A stretch of DNA of 64,000 nt from assembly GCF_014645835.1 (NCBI RefSeq), contig NZ_BMMM01000023.1, positions 90,805 through 154,804 on the forward strand. Reading direction: 5' to 3'. The translations under genes and the position numbers were made by a program. Below are positions 50,488 to 59,202 of this stretch, one piece after another. Position 1 is the first letter of the stretch. Every line of letters starts with the position of its first letter. Under the pieces are notes generated by a model. It had not been told where the DNA came from. It did no database searches and saw only the letters and a program-made list of their open reading frames with translations. Origin of the DNA: Streptomyces albiflavescens (GTDB lineage: Bacteria; Actinomycetota; Actinomycetes; Streptomycetales; Streptomycetaceae).

Positions 50488-51831
50488 ATGACACGCGCCA
50501 TCACTCTGCACAACGTCAGCAAGTCGTACATCCGCGGTGCCCGCGTGGTGGAGCGGCTGTCGCTCGACATCCGGCCGGGCGAGTTCCTCGTGCTGCTCGG
50601 GCCGTCCGGCTGCGGCAAGTCGACCGTGCTGAGAATGATCGCCGGGCTCGAGGAGGTCACCGAGGGCGAGGTGCGCCTCGACGGCGAGTACGCCAACGAT
50701 CTGCCGCCGTCCGGGCGGGACATGGCGATGGTGTTCCAGAACTTCGCCCTCTATCCGAGCATGACCAGCCGCGACAACATCGGCTTCCCGCTGCGTATCG
50801 AGACGCCCGGCGAGGATCCGCGTCCGCGCGTGGACGCCACCGCCCGGATGCTCGGCATCCAGGACCTCCTCGACCGCTTTCCCAACCAGCTCTCCGGCGG
50901 CGAACGCCAGCGTGTCGCCATGGGCCGGGCGATCGCCCGCCATCCCTCCGCCTTCCTGATGGACGAGCCGCTGTCCAACCTCGACGCCAAGCTCCGCAAT
51001 CACCTGCGGGCCGAAATCTCCAAGCTCACGCGGGAGTCGGGCGCGACGACGGTGTACGTCACCCACGACCAGGCCGAGGCGATGTCGCTCGGCGACCGTG
51101 TCGCGGTCCTGCGCGGCGGAGTTCTGCAGCAGCTGGGCACACCGCGCACGGTCTACGGGCTGCCCGCGAACGTCTTCGTCGCCGCCTTCATCGGCACCCC
51201 GCGGATCAATCTGCTGCGCGGCCTCGTCCGGGCGCCGCTGGACGGAGCCATGTCGATCAGTCTCGGCAAGCAGTACCTGAGACTGCCCGAACCGCTCTCC
51301 CTCGACCACCAGTTGCTGCGGGTGCAGCAGGGCCGCGAGGTCATCGTCGGGCTGCGCTCCGAGGCGATCCGGCTCGCCAAGCCGTCCGCCGCGCGGCCGG
51401 GCGAGGTGGCGATCAGCGGGCTGGTCGAGCATGTGGAGTTCCAGGGGCACGAGGTCCTCGTCCACTTCAACACCGGCTCGCGGCCTGCCGTCGTACCGGA
51501 GTTGGAGGCACCGCGCCCGACCCGTCCGGCCCGGCGGCGGCGCCGTGAGGGCACTGTCCTGGACCGGCTGCGGGAGCGCGCCGGAGCGCTGCGCGCCGGG
51601 CCTGTCGTGGTCCTGGAGCATCCGGGGGACGCGGGATCCGACCACTCCGACCCGGCACCTCCGGACGGCCGCCTGCCCGGTGACCTCGTCGTCCGCACCA
51701 CCCCCGACATCGAGCTCCGTCACGGCATGCAGGTTCCCCTCCTCGTCGACATCGCCCACCTGTTCGTCTTCGACCAGCACGGTGAACGCATCTGCCCGGC
51801 TCCGGCGCGGCTGCCGGATCTCGAGGAGTAG
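50488..51831 (+). CDS. Sugar-type ABC importer ATP-binding protein (MsiK/UgpC-like), orphan
   Basis: This 447-residue protein is an ATPase of the CUT1 carbohydrate importer group. Walker A is GPSGCGKST, the Q-loop is MVFQNFALYPSM, the signature LSGGERQRVAMGRA, Walker B AFLMDEPLSNLD and the switch YVTHDQAEAM. The C-terminal half (about residues 235-447) has the OB-type regulatory fold, enlarged by an Arg/Pro-rich insertion (near residues 345-375) relative to MsiK. No permease or binding-protein genes are adjacent, so like MsiK it may energise distant importers. Confidence 0.88.
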   Translation: MTRAITLHNVSKSYIRGARVVERLSLDIRPGEFLVLLGPSGCGKSTVLRMIAGLEEVTEGEVRLDGEYANDLPPSGRDMAMVFQNFALYPSMTSRDNIGFPLRIETPGEDPRPRVDATARMLGIQDLLDRFPNQLSGGERQRVAMGRAIARHPSAFLMDEPLSNLDAKLRNHLRAEISKLTRESGATTVYVTHDQAEAMSLGDRVAVLRGGVLQQLGTPRTVYGLPANVFVAAFIGTPRINLLRGLVRAPLDGAMSISLGKQYLRLPEPLSLDHQLLRVQQGREVIVGLRSEAIRLAKPSAARPGEVAISGLVEHVEFQGHEVLVHFNTGSRPAVVPELEAPRPTRPARRRRREGTVLDRLRERAGALRAGPVVVLEHPGDAGSDHSDPAPPDGRLPGDLVVRTTPDIELRHGMQVPLLVDIAHLFVFDQHGERICPAPARLPDLEE

Positions 51832-51851
51832 GTTCCGCTAGGCAGACAGGC

Positions 51852-52307
51852 ATGACCCTGTACAGCAGCACGCGCTCCCGTCTGGGTGCCGTGACCGTCA
51901 CCGCCCTGCTCGCCGCCGGCGCCCCGACGGCGTACGCCCTCCTCGACGCCCCGGAGCCGCAGTCCCCGGTCCGTGGCGAGGCGTACATCGAGAGTCGGCT
52001 CTTCTTCGGCACCGAACGGCCCGACGGCGGCGCGGCCGTCACCGGCCGGCAGTTCATGGCCTTCGTCGACAAGGAGGTGACGCCGGACTTTCCCGACGGG
52101 CTCACCGTGCAGAACGGGCGCGGGCAGTGGCGGGACGCGCACGGCGCGATCGAGCGCGAGCGGTCGTACGAGCTGATCCTGCTGTATCCGATGGCGCGGG
52201 CGCGCGCGAGCGACACGAAGATCGAGAAGATCCGGCGCGCGTACGAGAAGGCCTTCGCCCAGGAGTCCGTGGCCAGGGTGGACGAACAGACGAGGGTCGA
52301 CTTCTGA
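51852..52307 (+). CDS. DUF3574 exported protein
   Basis: This 151-residue protein has a signal peptide or anchor (about residues 10-30) and a DUF3574 domain (YIESRLFFGTERPDGG..., FVDKEVTPDFPDGLTV, ERSYELILLYP). The family function is unknown. It begins 20 bases after the ABC ATPase stop and may be co-transcribed with it. A weak AGGCAGACAGG stretch precedes the ATG. Confidence 0.82.
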   Translation: MTLYSSTRSRLGAVTVTALLAAGAPTAYALLDAPEPQSPVRGEAYIESRLFFGTERPDGGAAVTGRQFMAFVDKEVTPDFPDGLTVQNGRGQWRDAHGAIERERSYELILLYPMARARASDTKIEKIRRAYEKAFAQESVARVDEQTRVDF

Positions 52308-52377
52308 GTCACCCGGGCCGAGGATGCCCCTGGAGGTCGGGCCGGGCCCGGTTCCGCCGGGTCCCTCTGGCGCCCGA

Positions 52378-52396
52378 AAACTATCATCGCTAGTTT
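52378..52396. promoter_or_regulatory. 19-bp TetR-type operator before aldehyde dehydrogenase
   Basis: AAACTATCATCGCTAGTTT is a palindromic 19-mer (AAACTA/TAGTTT arms) and matches 15 of 19 bases with AAACTAGCAGTGCTAATTT at 59203-59221, between a tetR gene and an acyl-CoA dehydrogenase gene. The same TetR probably controls both sites. Confidence 0.75.
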
Positions 52397-52434
52397 AGGG
52401 TGCGGATGATGCTGCCCCGCCCGGGAGGAACACG

Positions 52435-53823
52435 ATGAAGGCACACGACGGCATGTACATCGACGGGGCCTGGCGCCCCGCCGCCGGCGCGGACACGATC
52501 GACGTCGTGAATCCCGTCGACGAGCAGGTGATCGGCCGGGTCCCCGCGGGCACCGCCCAGGACGTCGACATTGCCGTACGGGCCGCACGTGCCGCCTTCC
52601 CCGGCTGGGCCGCGACCCCGCCCGCGGAACGGGCCGACAGGCTCGCCGCCCTGCGTGACGTGCTCGTGGCGCGCAAGGACGAGATCGCGGAGACCGTCAC
52701 CGCCGAACTCGGCTCACCGCTGCCGTTCTCGCAGATGGTGCACGCGGGCGTGCCGATCGCGGTCGCGGGCTCGTACGCCGAACTGGCGGCGACGTACGTC
52801 TTCGAGGAGAAGGTCGGGAACTCGACCGTCTACCAGGAGCCCGTCGGTGTCGTCGGCGCGATCACGCCCTGGAACTACCCCCTGCACCAGATCGTCGCCA
52901 AGGTCGCCCCGGCGCTCGCCGCGGGCTGCACGGTGGTGCTCAAGCCCGCCGAGGACACCCCGCTCACCGCCCAGCTCTTCGCGGAGGCCGTGGCCGAGGC
53001 GGGCGTCCCGGCCGGTGTCTTCAACCTCGTCACCGGCCTCGGCCCGGTCGCCGGACAGGCCCTCGCCGAACATCCGGACGTGGATCTGGTCTCCTTCACC
53101 GGCTCCACGGCGGTCGGCAAGCGGATCGGCGCGACCGCCGGCGCCGCGGTCAAGCGGGTCGCCCTCGAACTCGGTGGAAAGTCCGCCAATGTCGTCCTGC
53201 CGAGCGCCGACCTGGCCAAGGCCGTGAATGTCGGCGTCGCCAACGTGATGTCCAACTCCGGCCAGACGTGCAGCGCCTGGACCCGCATGCTGGTGCACAC
53301 CGCGCGGTACGACGAGGCCGTCGAGCTGGCCGCGGCCGCCGCGGCGAAGTACGGCGACCGCATCGGCCCCGTCGTCAACGCCAAGCAGCAGGCGCGGGTG
53401 CGGAGTTACATCGAGAAGGGTGTCGCGGAAGGCGCTCGGCTCGTCGAGGGCGGCCCCGAATCTCCGCGCGAGCAGGGGTACTTCGTCAGCCCGACCGTCT
53501 TCGCCGACGTCACACCCGACATGACGATCGCTCAGGAAGAGATCTTCGGACCGGTGTTGTCGATCATTCGGTACGAGGACGAGGAGGACGCCGTCCGGAT
53601 CGCCAACGGCACGGTGTACGGGCTCGCGGGTGCGGTGTGGGCGGGCGACGAGGCCGAGGCGGTGGCCTTCGCGCGGCGGCTCGACACCGGGCAGGTCGAC
53701 ATCAACGGTGGACGCTTCAACCCCCTGGCCCCGTTCGGGGGTTACAAGCAGTCGGGGGTCGGGCGCGAGCTGGGCTCGCACGGGCTGTCCGAGTACCTCC
53801 AGACCAAGTCCCTTCAGTTCTAG
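52435..53823 (+). CDS. NAD(P)-dependent aldehyde dehydrogenase
   Basis: This 462-residue protein is a complete aldehyde dehydrogenase oxidising an aldehyde to an acid. The cofactor site is GAITPWNYP with LKPAEDTP, the Rossmann glycines are SFTGSTAVG, the general base glutamate is in ALELGGKS and the catalytic cysteine in NSGQTCSAW; EEIFGPVL and NPLAPFGGYKQSG complete the fold. GGGAGGA lies upstream of the ATG. It is followed 16 bases later by an alcohol dehydrogenase gene, so the pair can convert an alcohol to an acid. A TetR-type palindrome sits 39 bases before the start. Confidence 0.95.
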   Translation: MKAHDGMYIDGAWRPAAGADTIDVVNPVDEQVIGRVPAGTAQDVDIAVRAARAAFPGWAATPPAERADRLAALRDVLVARKDEIAETVTAELGSPLPFSQMVHAGVPIAVAGSYAELAATYVFEEKVGNSTVYQEPVGVVGAITPWNYPLHQIVAKVAPALAAGCTVVLKPAEDTPLTAQLFAEAVAEAGVPAGVFNLVTGLGPVAGQALAEHPDVDLVSFTGSTAVGKRIGATAGAAVKRVALELGGKSANVVLPSADLAKAVNVGVANVMSNSGQTCSAWTRMLVHTARYDEAVELAAAAAAKYGDRIGPVVNAKQQARVRSYIEKGVAEGARLVEGGPESPREQGYFVSPTVFADVTPDMTIAQEEIFGPVLSIIRYEDEEDAVRIANGTVYGLAGAVWAGDEAEAVAFARRLDTGQVDINGGRFNPLAPFGGYKQSGVGRELGSHGLSEYLQTKSLQF

Positions 53824-53839
53824 GCCCAGGAGCATTCAC

Positions 53840-54922
53840 GTGGTTCGCGCTGCCGTACTTCCCGCCGTGGGCGCTCCGCTGGAGATCGCCGAGATCGACC
53901 TGCCTGAACCCGGTCCCGGGCAGGTCCGCGTCCGGCTCGCCGCCGCCGGGGTCTGCCACTCCGACCTCTCCCTGTCCGACGGCACCATGCGGGTGCCCGT
54001 CCCCGCAGTCCTCGGCCACGAGGGCGCCGGTACCGTCGTCTCCGTCGGCGAGGGCGTCACCCATGTCGTCCCCGGTGACGGCGTGGTCCTCAACTGGGCG
54101 CCGTCCTGCGGCAGTTGTCACGCCTGCTCGCTCGGCGAGGTCTGGCTGTGCGCCAACGCGCTGACCGGCGCGGGGGACGTGTACGCGCGCCGCGCCTCCG
54201 ACGGGAGTGACCTCCACCCCGGCCTGAACGTCGCCGCGTTCGCCGAGGAGACCGTCGTGGCCGCCGGATGCCTCCTCCCCGTACCGGACGGTGTGCCCCT
54301 TGCCGACGCCGCTCTCCTGGGCTGCGCCGTTCTCACCGGATACGGCGCCGTCCATCACTCCGCCAAGGTCCGACAGGGCGAGACCGTCGCGGTGTTCGGG
54401 GTCGGCGGGGTCGGGCTCGCGGCCCTCCAGGCCGCCCGGATCGCGGGCGCGTCGACGATCGTCGCGGTCGACGTCTCGCCCGAGAAGGAGTCCCTCGCAC
54501 GCCAGGCGGGCGCGACGGACTACGTCGTCGCCTCCGACACCACCGCACGTGAGATCCGCGCGCTGACCGGAAAGCAGGGCGTCGACGTCGCCGTCGAGTG
54601 TGTGGGCCGCGCCGTGACCATCCGCACCGCCTGGGACTCGACCCGGCGCGGCGGCCGCACCACGGTCGTCGGCATCGGCGGCAAGGACCAGCAGGTCACC
54701 TTCAACGCGCTGGAGATCTTCCACTGGGGCAGGACGCTCTCGGGCTGCGTGTACGGCAACTCCGATCCGGCGCGGGATCTGCCGGTGCTGGCGGAGCACA
54801 TCCGCGCCGGCCGCCTCGATCTCGGCGGCCTGGTCACCGACCGGATCGCGCTCGACGGGATCCCGGCGGCCTTCGACAACATGATCGCGGGCAAGGGCGG
54901 GCGCGCGCTGGTCGTCTTCTAG
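53840..54922 (+). CDS. Zinc-dependent alcohol dehydrogenase (MDR family)
   Basis: This 360-residue protein is a medium-chain zinc alcohol dehydrogenase. Catalytic zinc ligands are in AGVCHSD, GHEGAG and the later Cys of LLGCAVLTGYGA; the structural zinc site is CGSCHACSLGEVWLC. The NAD site is VFGVGGVGLAALQ with the following acidic VAVDVS. This pattern resembles class III-type or thiol-dependent dehydrogenases. GTG at 53840 has CAGGAG seven bases upstream. It forms an operon with the aldehyde dehydrogenase gene, under the same palindromic operator. Its stop codon lies in the arm of an inverted-repeat element. Confidence 0.94.
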   Translation: MVRAAVLPAVGAPLEIAEIDLPEPGPGQVRVRLAAAGVCHSDLSLSDGTMRVPVPAVLGHEGAGTVVSVGEGVTHVVPGDGVVLNWAPSCGSCHACSLGEVWLCANALTGAGDVYARRASDGSDLHPGLNVAAFAEETVVAAGCLLPVPDGVPLADAALLGCAVLTGYGAVHHSAKVRQGETVAVFGVGGVGLAALQAARIAGASTIVAVDVSPEKESLARQAGATDYVVASDTTAREIRALTGKQGVDVAVECVGRAVTIRTAWDSTRRGGRTTVVGIGGKDQQVTFNALEIFHWGRTLSGCVYGNSDPARDLPVLAEHIRAGRLDLGGLVTDRIALDGIPAAFDNMIAGKGGRALVVF

Positions 54923-55027
54923 GGTCTGTCCGGCGGATCAGGTCGGAGGAGAGCTGCGGTGCCTCATCAGCACAGATGGGCGCACCAGGCCCCGCGTCTC
55001 CGACACGATCCGCCGGACAGGCCCTAG
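54919..55027. mobile_element. MITE-like inverted-repeat element
   Basis: A 109-bp sequence has 21-bp terminal inverted repeats with a single mismatch (CTAGGGTCTGTCCGGCGGATC at 54919-54939 and its complement at 55007-55027) and no coding content. The left end includes the alcohol dehydrogenase stop codon, and CTAG occurs at both outer ends. It could be a miniature inverted-repeat transposable element or a long terminator. A related GGTCTGTCCGGC stem occurs at 1065-1103. Confidence 0.5.
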
Positions 55028-55043
55028 TCCGGGTCCGTCCGGC

Positions 55044-55070
55044 ACCCCGGCCGCCGAGCGCGGCCGGGGT
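55044..55070. terminator. GC-rich terminator hairpin
   Basis: ACCCCGGCCGC and GCGGCCGGGGT form a perfect 11-bp stem with a 5-base loop followed by CTTCGG. It lies downstream of the dehydrogenase operon. Confidence 0.7.
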
Positions 55071-55135
55071 CTTCGGCGTGCGCTCGGTCGCCCATCGTTG
55101 CCATGTGCAGGTAAAAACTGCTGCTGCACGACCCG

Positions 55136-55165
55136 TTGACCATCGTACCGTCCGGTCAGTATGTT
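55136..55165 (+). promoter_or_regulatory. Promoter with embedded TetR-like palindrome
   Basis: TTGACC (55136-55141) and TATGTT (55160-55165) are 18 bases apart and form a good vegetative promoter. TACCGTCCGGTCAGTA (55146-55161), a palindrome matching at 12 of 16 positions, fills the spacer and overlaps the -10 box, suggesting repression by a TetR-family protein. Confidence 0.6.
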
Positions 55166-55220
55166 CCCCGGAACCGCGGCCACCCCTGTTCCGTCCCCGC
55201 ACCCACCGGAGTGTGCACGC

Positions 55221-56555
55221 ATGGACACGGCACCTTCCGCACCATCCGCTCACCCTCGGTCCGCCACTTCCCCCGCTGTACGGAACCGACGCAAGGTGGC
55301 CACCGCGGCCGCGCTCGCCTCGGCCGTCGAGTGGTACGACTACTTCGTCTTCGGTATCGCCGCCGCCCTGGTGCTCGGCGACCTCTACTTCCCGGCGGGC
55401 AGCTCGTCCGCGGGAGTCCTCGCCGCCTTCGCGACCTTCGCCGTCGGCTTCCTGGCCCGTCCGCTCGGTGGAGTCATCGCGGGGCAGCTCGGCGACAAGC
55501 GCGGCCGCAAGCCCATGCTGGTGCTCGCCCTGACCCTGATGGGCCTGGCCACCACGGGCATCGGCCTGCTCCCCACGTACGACACCATCGGCATCGCCGC
55601 CCCGATCCTGCTCGTCGCCCTGCGCGTTGTGCAGGGCATCGCCGTCGGTGCGCAATGGGGCGGCGCCATGCTGCTCGCCACCGAGTACGCCCCCGAGGGC
55701 AAGCGGGGCGTGTACGGCAGCTTTGTCCAACTCGGCGTCCCCATCGGCGTGGTGACGGCCAACACCGTCTTCCTCATTGCCGGGGCGACCACCAGCGAGA
55801 GCGCGTTCGCGGCGTGGGGCTGGCGACTGCCCTTCCTGGTCGGCCTGTTCGTGCTCGGGCTTGCCTGGTACATCCACACCCGTGTCGAGGAGACTCCCGA
55901 ATTCCGGGCCGCGGAGGCGGCGTTGGCGGCCGAAGAGAAGGGATCGAAGAGCTCTCCGCTGCGCACGATCCTGCGCGGGCACCTCGGCACGGTGTTCCTC
56001 GCGGGCGGCTCCTTCGCCGTGAACACGGCGACCTTCTACATCCTCATCACGGGCGTGCTCGACTACACCACCCGCGAACTCGACATGAAGCGCAGCGCGG
56101 TCCTCACCGTCTCGCTCTGCGTCAGCCTCACCCAACTGGTGCTGATCCCCGCGGCCGCCGCGCTCTCCGACCGCATCGGGCGCATCAGGATCTACGCGTT
56201 CGGGGCGGTCGGCATCGCGCTGTGGGCCGTGCCGCTGTTCCTGCTGATCGACACCGGCTCACTGGTGTGGCTGGCCGTCGGCACATTCGTCGCCAGTTGC
56301 TTCCTCAGCATCATGTACGGGCCTCAAGCCGCCCTGTTCGCCGAGCTGTTCACGCCCGAGATGCGGTACACGGGAGCCTCGCTCGGCTACCAGATCGCGG
56401 CCGTGTTCGGCGGCGGACTGGCCCCCTTCGTCATGGTGCTGCTCCTTGAGGCGACCGGCACGTCGATGGCCGTGTCCGCGTACATCATCGGGCTCTCTGC
56501 GATCGCCCTCGTCTCGATCAGGATCCTCGCGGGCCGGGCGGCGCAGGAGCACTGA
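55221..56555 (+). CDS. MHS family (ProP/shikimate-type) MFS transporter
   Basis: This 444-residue protein is a metabolite:proton symporter. The N-terminal SAVEWYDYFVFG motif, the GDKRGRKP loop between helices 2 and 3, RVVQGIAVGAQWGGA and the long loop RVEETPEFRA after helix 6 are diagnostic. Substrates of this family include organic acids, shikimate, betaine and proline. ATG at 55221 has GGAG nine bases upstream; a longer frame from 55161 starts inside the predicted promoter and is rejected. It faces the EamA gene with a terminator between. Confidence 0.93.
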   Translation: MDTAPSAPSAHPRSATSPAVRNRRKVATAAALASAVEWYDYFVFGIAAALVLGDLYFPAGSSSAGVLAAFATFAVGFLARPLGGVIAGQLGDKRGRKPMLVLALTLMGLATTGIGLLPTYDTIGIAAPILLVALRVVQGIAVGAQWGGAMLLATEYAPEGKRGVYGSFVQLGVPIGVVTANTVFLIAGATTSESAFAAWGWRLPFLVGLFVLGLAWYIHTRVEETPEFRAAEAALAAEEKGSKSSPLRTILRGHLGTVFLAGGSFAVNTATFYILITGVLDYTTRELDMKRSAVLTVSLCVSLTQLVLIPAAAALSDRIGRIRIYAFGAVGIALWAVPLFLLIDTGSLVWLAVGTFVASCFLSIMYGPQAALFAELFTPEMRYTGASLGYQIAAVFGGGLAPFVMVLLLEATGTSMAVSAYIIGLSAIALVSIRILAGRAAQEH

Positions 56556-56580
56556 CGCAGGGCGGCGAGCCTTGCGTCAG
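56552..56580. terminator. Bidirectional terminator overlapping two stop codons
   Basis: CTGACGCAGGG and CCTTGCGTCAG form an 11-bp stem (one G-T pair) with a 7-base loop. The stop codons of the convergent transporter genes both lie inside the stem. Confidence 0.7.
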
Positions 56581-57542
56581 GCTTGTTCCCGCTCGGGCTC
56601 GGGCCGCGGTTCCGGAGTGAGCTCCGGGGCCGCGGCCTTCCCGGCACGGGGACGGGAACGGGACACCGCCACACCCGCCAGGCACAGCGCCCCGCCCGCC
56701 AGGGTGAGCGTCCCCGGGACCTCGTCGAGGAACAGCCACGACATCAGCACCACGAGGGCGGGCACCGCGTAGGTCGTCGCGCCCATGCGACTGGCGGTCG
56801 TACGGGCGAGGGCGTACGCCCAGGTCGTGAAGGCCAGCGCGGTCGGGAAGACGCCCAGGTAGACCATGTTGAGGGTGGCCGAGACGGGCGCGTCGGCCGC
56901 CTCCTGGACGAGCTGCCCGGCGAAGGGCAGACACGCGACGGCTCCCACCAGGCAGCCGAACGTCGTGACCTGGAGTGCGCTCGCCCGGCCGAGCGCCGGC
57001 TTCTGCGCGACGACCCCGGCCGCGTAGCCCACGGCGGCGAGCAGACACAGGACGACCCCGAGGACCGAGGAACCGCCCTCGCCGGACATCGACAGCCCCA
57101 CGGCGACCGCGCCGGCGAACGACACCGCCATGCCCGCCAGCAGTCGCGGCGGCATCGCGTCACCGAGCAGTCGGGAGCCGAGCAGGGCGATCAGGATCGG
57201 ACCGATGTTCACCACCAGTGCCGCCGTGCCGGCGTCCACCTGCTGCTCGCCCCAGTTGAGGACGACCATGTAGAAGCCGAACCACAGCAACCCGGATATG
57301 GCGATCCCGCGCCAGGCCGCGCGTGGTGGCCACCCCTCTCTGCGCACGAGGCAGACGGCCCCGAGCGCGACGGCTCCCGCCAGTAGCCGCCCCAGCGCCA
57401 AGGCGCCCGGCGAGTACGCGGCGCCCGCGCTCCGGATCGACACGAAGGCCGAGGCCCAGAGGACGACGGTGACGGTCGCCGCGCCCGCGGCGAGCAGTTC
57501 CGCGCGGCGGGGATGCGGTGCGCGTCGGGTCATGGTCATCAT
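56577..57542 (-). CDS. EamA/DMT family transporter
   Basis: This protein of up to 321 residues has ten hydrophobic segments in two EamA repeats (about residues 15-145 and 160-290), typical of drug/metabolite exporters for amino acids, cysteine derivatives or sugars. Marks are WASAFVSIRSAG, LLWFGFYMVVLNWGEQ and the second-repeat GVFPTALAFTTWAYAL. Three ATG codons (57542, 57539, 57533) follow AGGAG; the third has the best spacing, and the outermost is reported. A 28-codon open frame (57639-57553) lies upstream and might be a leader peptide. The ArsR-type gene upstream runs in the same direction. Confidence 0.9.
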   Translation of the reverse strand: MMTMTRRAPHPRRAELLAAGAATVTVVLWASAFVSIRSAGAAYSPGALALGRLLAGAVALGAVCLVRREGWPPRAAWRGIAISGLLWFGFYMVVLNWGEQQVDAGTAALVVNIGPILIALLGSRLLGDAMPPRLLAGMAVSFAGAVAVGLSMSGEGGSSVLGVVLCLLAAVGYAAGVVAQKPALGRASALQVTTFGCLVGAVACLPFAGQLVQEAADAPVSATLNMVYLGVFPTALAFTTWAYALARTTASRMGATTYAVPALVVLMSWLFLDEVPGTLTLAGGALCLAGVAVSRSRPRAGKAAAPELTPEPRPEPEREQA

Positions 57543-57675
57543 GCTCCTGAGGCTAGGCAGGGGTGCGGGACGGGGGCTGGCGGATTTCGGACGTGGTGAT
57601 GGCACGTGTGGGCACGGGCAGGGTGTCTTCGCTTGTCATGAGACGCGTGAGCGACGCATGAGTGGGGGCACGTGA

Positions 57676-58389
57676 TCAGTGGAGCGCGGTCGGCTCGATT
57701 CCGAGTAGCTCCGCGAAGGCGCGTTCGCCCTCCGAGGTCACCTTGACCGCCCGTTCCGAGCCGATGCGTACGCACCACTGTGCGTCCAGGGCGTGACGGC
57801 ACAGCGCCGCGCCGGCGGTGCCCGCGAGGTGGGGGCGACGCTCCGTCCAGTCGAGGCAGGCGCGGGTGAGTGGGCGGCGGCCGGTGCGGTCGAGGCCGAT
57901 CCCCGCGCTGTCGAACCACCGCAGTCCCGCGTCCGTGAGCGCGAACCCGGTGTCCTGGCGAAGCAGTCCCTGCCCGGTCAGGGCATCGGTGAGGGCGATG
58001 CCGAGCCGCCCCGCGAGGTGGTCGTAACACGTGCGACCGCGCGCCATGGCCGAGCCCGCGCTGGACTCCCGCAGGGTGCGTGGACGTTCGGCCGCAGGTG
58101 GTCTCACATGGGCGGCGAGGTCCTCGACGAGCTGGGCGACCCGGGCGTCGGCCAGCCGTACATAGCGATGACGGCCCTGTCGTTCCTCGGTGAGGAGGCC
58201 GCCGGTCACGAGCTTGCCGAGGTGCTCGCTGGCGGTCGACGGCGCGACCCCGGCGTACCGCGCCAGCTCACCCGCCGTCCACGCCCGCCCGTCGAGCAGC
58301 GCCAGCAGGAACCCGGCCCGCGTCTCGTCCGCCATCAGCCCGGCCAACGCCGCGAGTCCCGGGCCCACCGGATCCTTCGGCCTCGTCAT
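57676..58389 (-). CDS. ArsR-type winged-helix regulator
   Basis: This 237-residue protein has an N-terminal ArsR-type winged helix (about residues 15-85: MADETRAGFLLALL, AGVAPSTASEHLGKL, GRHRYVRLAD), then a longer C-terminal region (about 100-237) that looks like a second helical or winged domain (FALTDAGLRWFDSAGI) with several cysteines. No classical metal-binding CxC is at the recognition helix. It probably regulates the EamA exporter downstream, 133 bases away. GGGGAG lies just before the ATG. Confidence 0.85.
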   Translation of the reverse strand: MTRPKDPVGPGLAALAGLMADETRAGFLLALLDGRAWTAGELARYAGVAPSTASEHLGKLVTGGLLTEERQGRHRYVRLADARVAQLVEDLAAHVRPPAAERPRTLRESSAGSAMARGRTCYDHLAGRLGIALTDALTGQGLLRQDTGFALTDAGLRWFDSAGIGLDRTGRRPLTRACLDWTERRPHLAGTAGAALCRHALDAQWCVRIGSERAVKVTSEGERAFAELLGIEPTALH

Positions 58390-58470
58390 GCTCCCCAGCA
58401 TGCGACATGAACGCTTCGGCGGGGACCGAAAGGTTGCGGTGGATTGCGGGGCGAAGCCCCCAGGCGATGA

Positions 58471-58510
58471 GGGGCCCCTGCTCGAGCGAAGCCGGAGAGC
58501 TTGGGGGGAG
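58471..58510. repeat. Dispersed repeat, copy 2, intergenic
   Basis: This copy shares CTCGAGCGAAGCCGGAGAGC and the flanking G-runs with the copies at 36091-36133 and 59722-59762, with one extra G. It lies between the TetR stop and the ArsR-type start. Confidence 0.75.
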
Positions 58511-58535
58511 GGTGGGGCGGAGGGGGCGAAGCACC

Positions 58536-59177
58536 TCAGTCCCCACGGGTCGCCCGCTCATACTGCAGCGCCAGCCCGTCCAGCAACGCGCTGAGCCCCG
58601 TCTCGAACGCCCGCTCGTCGATCTTCTCCTGCTGCTCGGCGAGGAGATGAGCCTGCCCCAGGTGGGGATAGTCGGCGGGATCGTACGCGGTCGCGTCGTC
58701 GACGAAGCCGCCCGCGAACGAGCCGAGCGCGGACCCCATGATGAAGTACCGCATCAGCGCCCCGATCGACGTGGCCTGAGCCGCCGGCCACCCCGCGTCG
58801 ACCATGGCCCCGAACACCGCGTCGGCAAGACGGAGCCCGGCGGGCCGGCGTCCGGGGCCGCGTGCGAGGACCGGGACGATGTTCGGATGGTCGCGCAGCG
58901 CCGCCCGGTAGGAGACGGCCCAGTCGTGCAGAGCGGTACGCCACTCGCGGCCGTCCTCGAACATCGACAGATCGACCTGCGCGCTCACCGAGTCCGCGAC
59001 CGCCTCCAGGATCTGGTCCTTGGTGCGGAAGTGGTTGTAGAGCGACGGTCCGCTCACCCCCAGCTCGGCGGCGAGCCGGCGCGTCGAGACGGCCGCCAGG
59101 CCCTCGGCGTCCACCAGGGCCCGTGCCGTCCGGACGATGCGGTCGGTGCTGAGGAGAGGCTTGCGCGGTCGGGCCAT
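58536..59177 (-). CDS. TetR family regulator of acyl-CoA/aldehyde genes
   Basis: This 213-residue protein has a TetR helix-turn-helix (about residues 12-58: DRIVRTARALVDAEGL, RRLAAELGVSGPSLYNHF, KDQILEAV) and a TetR_C ligand domain. It is divergent from an acyl-CoA dehydrogenase gene, and the palindrome AAACTAGCAGTGCTAATTT lies in the shared region, 26 bases before its ATG. The same motif precedes the aldehyde/alcohol dehydrogenase operon 7 kb away, so this repressor likely coordinates both and itself. Confidence 0.92.
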   Translation of the reverse strand: MARPRKPLLSTDRIVRTARALVDAEGLAAVSTRRLAAELGVSGPSLYNHFRTKDQILEAVADSVSAQVDLSMFEDGREWRTALHDWAVSYRAALRDHPNIVPVLARGPGRRPAGLRLADAVFGAMVDAGWPAAQATSIGALMRYFIMGSALGSFAGGFVDDATAYDPADYPHLGQAHLLAEQQEKIDERAFETGLSALLDGLALQYERATRGD

Positions 59178-59202
59178 GGCGCACATAGTAGGGCTGCACA
59201 TG

